NCBI GenBank assembly: GCA_002315375.1
Contig: DCHR01000052.1
Coordinates: 1 to 25,663, forward strand
Length of the DNA stretch: 25,663 nt
Direction: 5' to 3'
Source: Treponema sp. UBA1747
GTDB taxonomy: Bacteria > Spirochaetota > Spirochaetia > Treponematales > Treponemataceae
A program made the translations under genes and the position numbers. Below the pieces are notes generated by a model. That model was not told the origin of the DNA, did not search any database, and worked only from the letters and a program-made list of their open reading frames with translations. Positions 23,377 to 25,663 of the stretch are shown in pieces (within the stretch, counting starts at the first letter, position 1; each line of letters begins with the position of its first letter).

Positions 23377-24082
23377 TGTTCAATTTCCTTTCCAGAATCG
23401 ATACCAGCCAGCTGAAGATCATAACCATGACCAGATAGATCACTGCAATGCCAATGAACGGCATAAAGGCCTGATATGTTCTGCCCTGTACATTCAGTGC
23501 CCACTTGGTAATGTCCTTCATGCCGATGACGTTGACGATGGATGTCTCCTTCAGCAATGTGATGAACTCGTTGCCCAGAGCGGGAAGGATATTCTTGATG
23601 GCCTGAGGAATGATAATGTGCCACATGGTCTGTACATAGTTCAAGCCGAGAGACCGGCCGGCTTCCATCTGTCCCTTGTCGATGGACATGATGCCGCTCC
23701 GGATAATCTCCGCCACATAGGCGCCGGAGTTGATTCCGAAGGTGAGCACTGCAACAAGCGTCGTGTTCGTTGTGTTCACCATGATGACAAAGTACATAAT
23801 CAGAAGCTGTACCATTGCCGGGGTACCACGGATTATGGTGAGGTAGACCTTGCAGATGAAATTCAAAATGTTCAGCAGTGTGCTGCTTCTGTGCTGTACT
23901 GCCTGCTGGTCGTGCAGAGAGCGGACCACCGCCACCAGCACACCCAGTGCAACACCCAGCACCAGAGCCAGTGCGGTAATTTCCAGAGTTACGCCGAGTC
24001 CCGACAGCAGTGACTTCCAGCGGTCTCCGTCGATAAATGTCTGTTGAAAATCTGCGGCGAAATTGCTAAACCATTCAGCCAT
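23363..24082 (-). CDS. glnP: Polar amino-acid ABC transporter permease
   Basis: This is a 239-residue HisMQ-type permease with three to five membrane segments. The start is MAEWFSNFAADFQQTFI. Family motifs include LSGLGVTLEITALALVLG, YLTIIRGTPAMVQLLIMYF, SGAYVAEIIRSGIMSIDKGQ and the EAA loop EAGRSLGLNYVQTMW..IIPQAIKN. A good AAGGAG lies nine bases before ATG 24082. A single permease gene implies a homodimer. GC content (about 52-58% in sampled lines) is far above the genes left of 22.6 kb. Confidence 0.93.
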   Translation of the reverse strand: MAEWFSNFAADFQQTFIDGDRWKSLLSGLGVTLEITALALVLGVALGVLVAVVRSLHDQQAVQHRSSTLLNILNFICKVYLTIIRGTPAMVQLLIMYFVIMVNTTNTTLVAVLTFGINSGAYVAEIIRSGIMSIDKGQMEAGRSLGLNYVQTMWHIIIPQAIKNILPALGNEFITLLKETSIVNVIGMKDITKWALNVQGRTYQAFMPFIGIAVIYLVMVMIFSWLVSILERKLNNDKR

Positions 24083-24140
24083 TCTCTCATTCTCCTTTAT
24101 ATGGTGGGGAAAGGAATTCCTTCAGGGAAGCGCTGATTCA

Positions 24141-24162
24141 TTCGGCAGGAGCAGATGCCGAA
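24141..24162 (-). repeat. Stem-loop in glnH-glnP spacer (distal)
   Basis: TTCGGCA and TGCCGAA form a 7-bp stem with an 8-nt loop. It is one of two hairpins in the 174-base spacer between glnH and glnP. Confidence 0.45.
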
Positions 24163-24199
24163 GACGAATTACTCAACGTTTCCTTAAACGCAAGACAGC

Positions 24200-24223
24200 G
24201 GGGTGGCAAGATCCTGCCACCCC
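24200..24223 (-). repeat. Strong stem-loop directly after glnH
   Basis: GGGGTGGCA and TGCCACCCC form a perfect 9-bp stem with a 6-nt loop, 33 bases after the glnH stop on the minus strand. No T-tract follows, so it is better read as a 3'-end stabiliser or partial attenuator. Such a structure is known to raise the level of binding-protein mRNA over permease mRNA in transporter operons. Confidence 0.6.
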
Positions 24224-24256
24224 CTGGATCGGATTCAATCTTAGCTCAGTGCTATT

Positions 24257-25015
24257 TTATTCTGCACTGATGTACTTGTCAAGAACTTCCTGAACGCTGC
24301 CGTCCTCAATGAGTTCTTTCAGAGCTTCGTCAATCGCCTTGGTGAGGTCGGGGTTATTCTTGCTGGTAGCAATCGCGTAATCCTCTTCCGTGTATGCGGA
24401 GTCGAGGATAACCAGGCCTTCATTGACAGAAACATAAGCCTTGGCAGGGTTGTTGTCAGTTACAACACAGTCCACTTTGCCCTTTTTGAGAGCTTCGACT
24501 GCAAATGCGCCGGTTGAATATGCTGTTACATTTTCCGCACCGAAGTCGCCTTCGCAGTAGATGTGGCCAGTGGTGGATTCCTGAACACCGATCATGTGGC
24601 CGGGAAGGTCATCTGCGGTCTTGATCTCGGAGCCTTCGGGAACGATGATGGCCTGCACACCCTTTGCATAGTTCGTGCTGAAGTCAACGTTCTTTTTACG
24701 TTCTTCGGTAACAGTCATACCGGCCATGCCCATATCGAACTTGCCCTGCTGTACGCCGGAGATAATGGATGCGAACTCGATGTCTTCAATGACGAGCTCA
24801 AGACCCAGCTTTTCAGCAATCAGTCCTGCGATCTCAGCATCGATGCCGATAATCTTATCACTTTCTTCATCGGAGTAGTACTCGTACGGAGGGAAGGCTG
24901 CGCTGGTAGCCATAACAAGCTTGCCGTCCTGAACGGTCTTCAGTTCTGCAGAAGCGGCTGCACAGAGTGCAAACACCATCGCGAGTGCGAGGATCATGGA
25001 AAGCATTTTTTTCAT
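24257..25015 (-). CDS. glnH: Polar amino-acid ABC transporter substrate-binding protein
   Basis: The 252-residue protein has a signal peptide MKKMLSMILALAMVFALC with cleavage after AAASA. It is therefore signal-peptidase-I type, although a Cys is nearby. The mature domain has the family-3 binding-protein pattern: KLVMATSAAFPPYEYY, IDAEIAGLIAEKLG, FASIISGVQQGKFDMGMAGMT, and DCVVTDNNPAKAYV. Ligand could be glutamine, arginine or another polar amino acid. ATG 25015 is preferred over ATG 25039 because AAGGA lies upstream and the signal peptide begins there. It has a strong promoter at 25084-25056. Confidence 0.92.
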   Translation of the reverse strand: MKKMLSMILALAMVFALCAAASAELKTVQDGKLVMATSAAFPPYEYYSDEESDKIIGIDAEIAGLIAEKLGLELVIEDIEFASIISGVQQGKFDMGMAGMTVTEERKKNVDFSTNYAKGVQAIIVPEGSEIKTADDLPGHMIGVQESTTGHIYCEGDFGAENVTAYSTGAFAVEALKKGKVDCVVTDNNPAKAYVSVNEGLVILDSAYTEEDYAIATSKNNPDLTKAIDEALKELIEDGSVQEVLDKYISAE

Positions 25016-25055
25016 GGTAGGAATTTCCTTTCGTTTCATTTATTTTACGATACGG

Positions 25056-25084
25056 ATCATACCACAGTGTTTTGCATATGTCAA
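25056..25084 (-). promoter_or_regulatory. Consensus sigma-70/A promoter of glnHPQ
   Basis: On the minus strand TTGACA (25084-25079) and TATGAT (25061-25056) are exactly 17 bp apart, giving a start near 25049, about 34 bases ahead of the glnH ATG. It is the best promoter in the window. Confidence 0.8.
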
Positions 25085-25132
25085 TAGATATTTTAAATAT
25101 TTTTTATTTTTTATGAATTATTTTTCGAATTT

Positions 25133-25191
25133 TTGCATATTCTATATGAATATTCATTTTTTAATGCATATTCATTTCTTTTTGCATACAG
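25133..25191. promoter_or_regulatory. Tandem ATGAATATTCAT-like boxes upstream of glnH
   Basis: A perfect palindrome ATGAATATTCAT (25146-25157) is followed at 18-bp intervals by ATGCATATTCAT (25164-25175) and a weaker TTGCATACAG (25182). A further copy TTGCATATTC lies at 25133-25142. They stand 50-100 bases upstream of the glnH promoter in very AT-rich DNA. The TGAATATTCA core resembles ArgR (arginine repressor) boxes, suggesting amino-acid control, but the 18-bp spacing is not the E. coli 21-bp arrangement. Confidence 0.5.
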
Positions 25192-25212
25192 CGGGAATCC
25201 GAAGACCGCAGC

Positions 25213-25663
25213 TTACTTCACTTTGCTCTGTATTGAACGCAGATACTCTTCCGGGCCGGTTTCGTACAGGTCGTTCCCGCAGGAATCCATCACCACCGTC
25301 AGTGGCATGTTTTCCACCGTCAGGCAGCGGAGCGCCTCGCAGCCCAGGTCTTCCCAGGCAAGCAGTTCATTTGCTTTCACGCTGGAGGCCATCAGTGCTC
25401 CCGCTCCTCCCGGAGCACCGAGGTACACTGCTCCGTGTTCTACGATCGATGCTTTCACCGCGCTGTTGCGTTTCCCTTTTCCGATCATGATCCGGTTGCC
25501 CAGAGCAATGAGTGCAGGGCTGTATGCGTCCATCCGTCCGGAGGTGGTGGGGCCCGCGGAGCCGATCACAGTTCCTTCCCGCTCCGGGGTGGGTCCCACA
25601 TAATAGACGGCAGAACCTTCCACCGGGAAGGGCAGCGGTTTCCCCTGTTCCAGCAGTTCCTGC
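25213..25663 (-). CDS. Fumarate hydratase class I, beta subunit (C-terminal part, cut by window edge)
   Basis: The frame is open to the right edge, so about 150 C-terminal residues are present. Sequence reads LLEQGKPLPFPVEGSAVYYVGP, then the family signature GSAGPTTSGRMD, then IMIGKGKRN and HGAVYLGAPGGAGALMA, all typical of the beta subunit of iron-sulphur fumarate/tartrate hydratases (fumarate + water to malate). The GTG at 25623 is internal, not a start. GC is about 62% over 25321-25380. Tartrate dehydratase beta is the main alternative. The alpha subunit would lie beyond the window. Confidence 0.85.
   Translation of the reverse strand, partial: QELLEQGKPLPFPVEGSAVYYVGPTPEREGTVIGSAGPTTSGRMDAYSPALIALGNRIMIGKGKRNSAVKASIVEHGAVYLGAPGGAGALMASSVKANELLAWEDLGCEALRCLTVENMPLTVVMDSCGNDLYETGPEEYLRSIQSKVK

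Noticed and set aside
23228..24013. 261-codon plus-strand open frame opposite glnQ/glnP
   Set aside because: Fully antisense to two clear genes with intact motifs; His/Asp/Gln-rich translation typical of a shadow frame in GC-rich DNA.
24563..25087. 174-codon plus-strand open frame opposite glnH
   Set aside because: Antisense shadow of a well-supported binding protein; no ribosome site or recognisable domain.
25213..25623. Complete gene starting at GTG 25623
   Set aside because: The fumarase-like sequence continues upstream to the window edge, so this is a fragment of a longer gene.
1..25663. CRISPR array, toxin-antitoxin pair, prophage or transposase
   Set aside because: No regularly spaced repeats with spacers, no paired small toxin/antitoxin genes, and no integrase, transposase or phage structural gene seen.

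Overview
The window looks like a chromosome segment from a host-associated or rumen-type spirochaete, most likely Treponema or a close relative. This is inferred from AT-rich coding DNA, a DUF4954 protein, a type-2 leuA, a short MetH with a separate activation protein, and an NfeD/SPFH pair. Genus is not proven by anything here. The last ~3 kb (from about 22.6 kb) is clearly more GC-rich and reads like a Firmicutes-type amino-acid ABC transporter followed by a class I fumarase subunit. It is either a horizontally acquired block or a contig-assembly chimera.

Layout. 1-73 (-): first codons of an NADP-type glutamate dehydrogenase with a foldable 5' leader. 420-2609 (+): DUF4954 left-handed beta-helix protein. 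2632-4464 (+): leuA preceded by a leucine leader peptide (five consecutive Leu codons) and a complete attenuator with mutually exclusive antiterminator and terminator helices. 7356-4506 (-): a cobalamin riboswitch driving a small surface-type lipoprotein and a TonB-dependent receptor. 11497-7437 (-): metF, the separate MetH reactivation protein, and metH without its own activation domain. 14113-11575 (-): btuF-btuC-btuD, cobalamin uptake across the inner membrane. 16085-14155 (-): pyrI and pyrC. 17014-16163 (-): a six-helix membrane-anchored LuxR-type regulator, divergent from 17200-18957 (+): nfeD, an SPFH/stomatin gene and a TPR lipoprotein. 22575-18954 (-): a thioredoxin-fold lipoprotein without CxxC and two tandem CNNM/CBS (HlyC/CorC) membrane proteins, all translationally coupled. 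25015-22630 (-): GlnH/GlnP/GlnQ-type transporter. 25663-25213 (-): C-terminal part of a fumarate hydratase beta subunit.

How it works together. The central 10 kb is a vitamin B12/methionine neighbourhood: outer-membrane uptake under a B12 riboswitch, periplasmic and inner-membrane uptake (BtuFCD), and the B12-dependent methionine synthase with its folate supplier (MetF) and reactivase. The riboswitch links the otherwise unrecognisable lipoprotein to cobalamin, making it the best candidate for a new component. Other strong non-coding signals are the leu attenuator, twin 16-bp operators exactly 30 bp apart between luxR and nfeD, an intrinsic terminator written inside the coding sequence of the convergent CBS gene, and two promoters (luxR, pyrI) whose -10 boxes sit so close to the ATG that the mRNAs should be leaderless. 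No rRNA, tRNA, CRISPR array, transposase or phage gene was seen.
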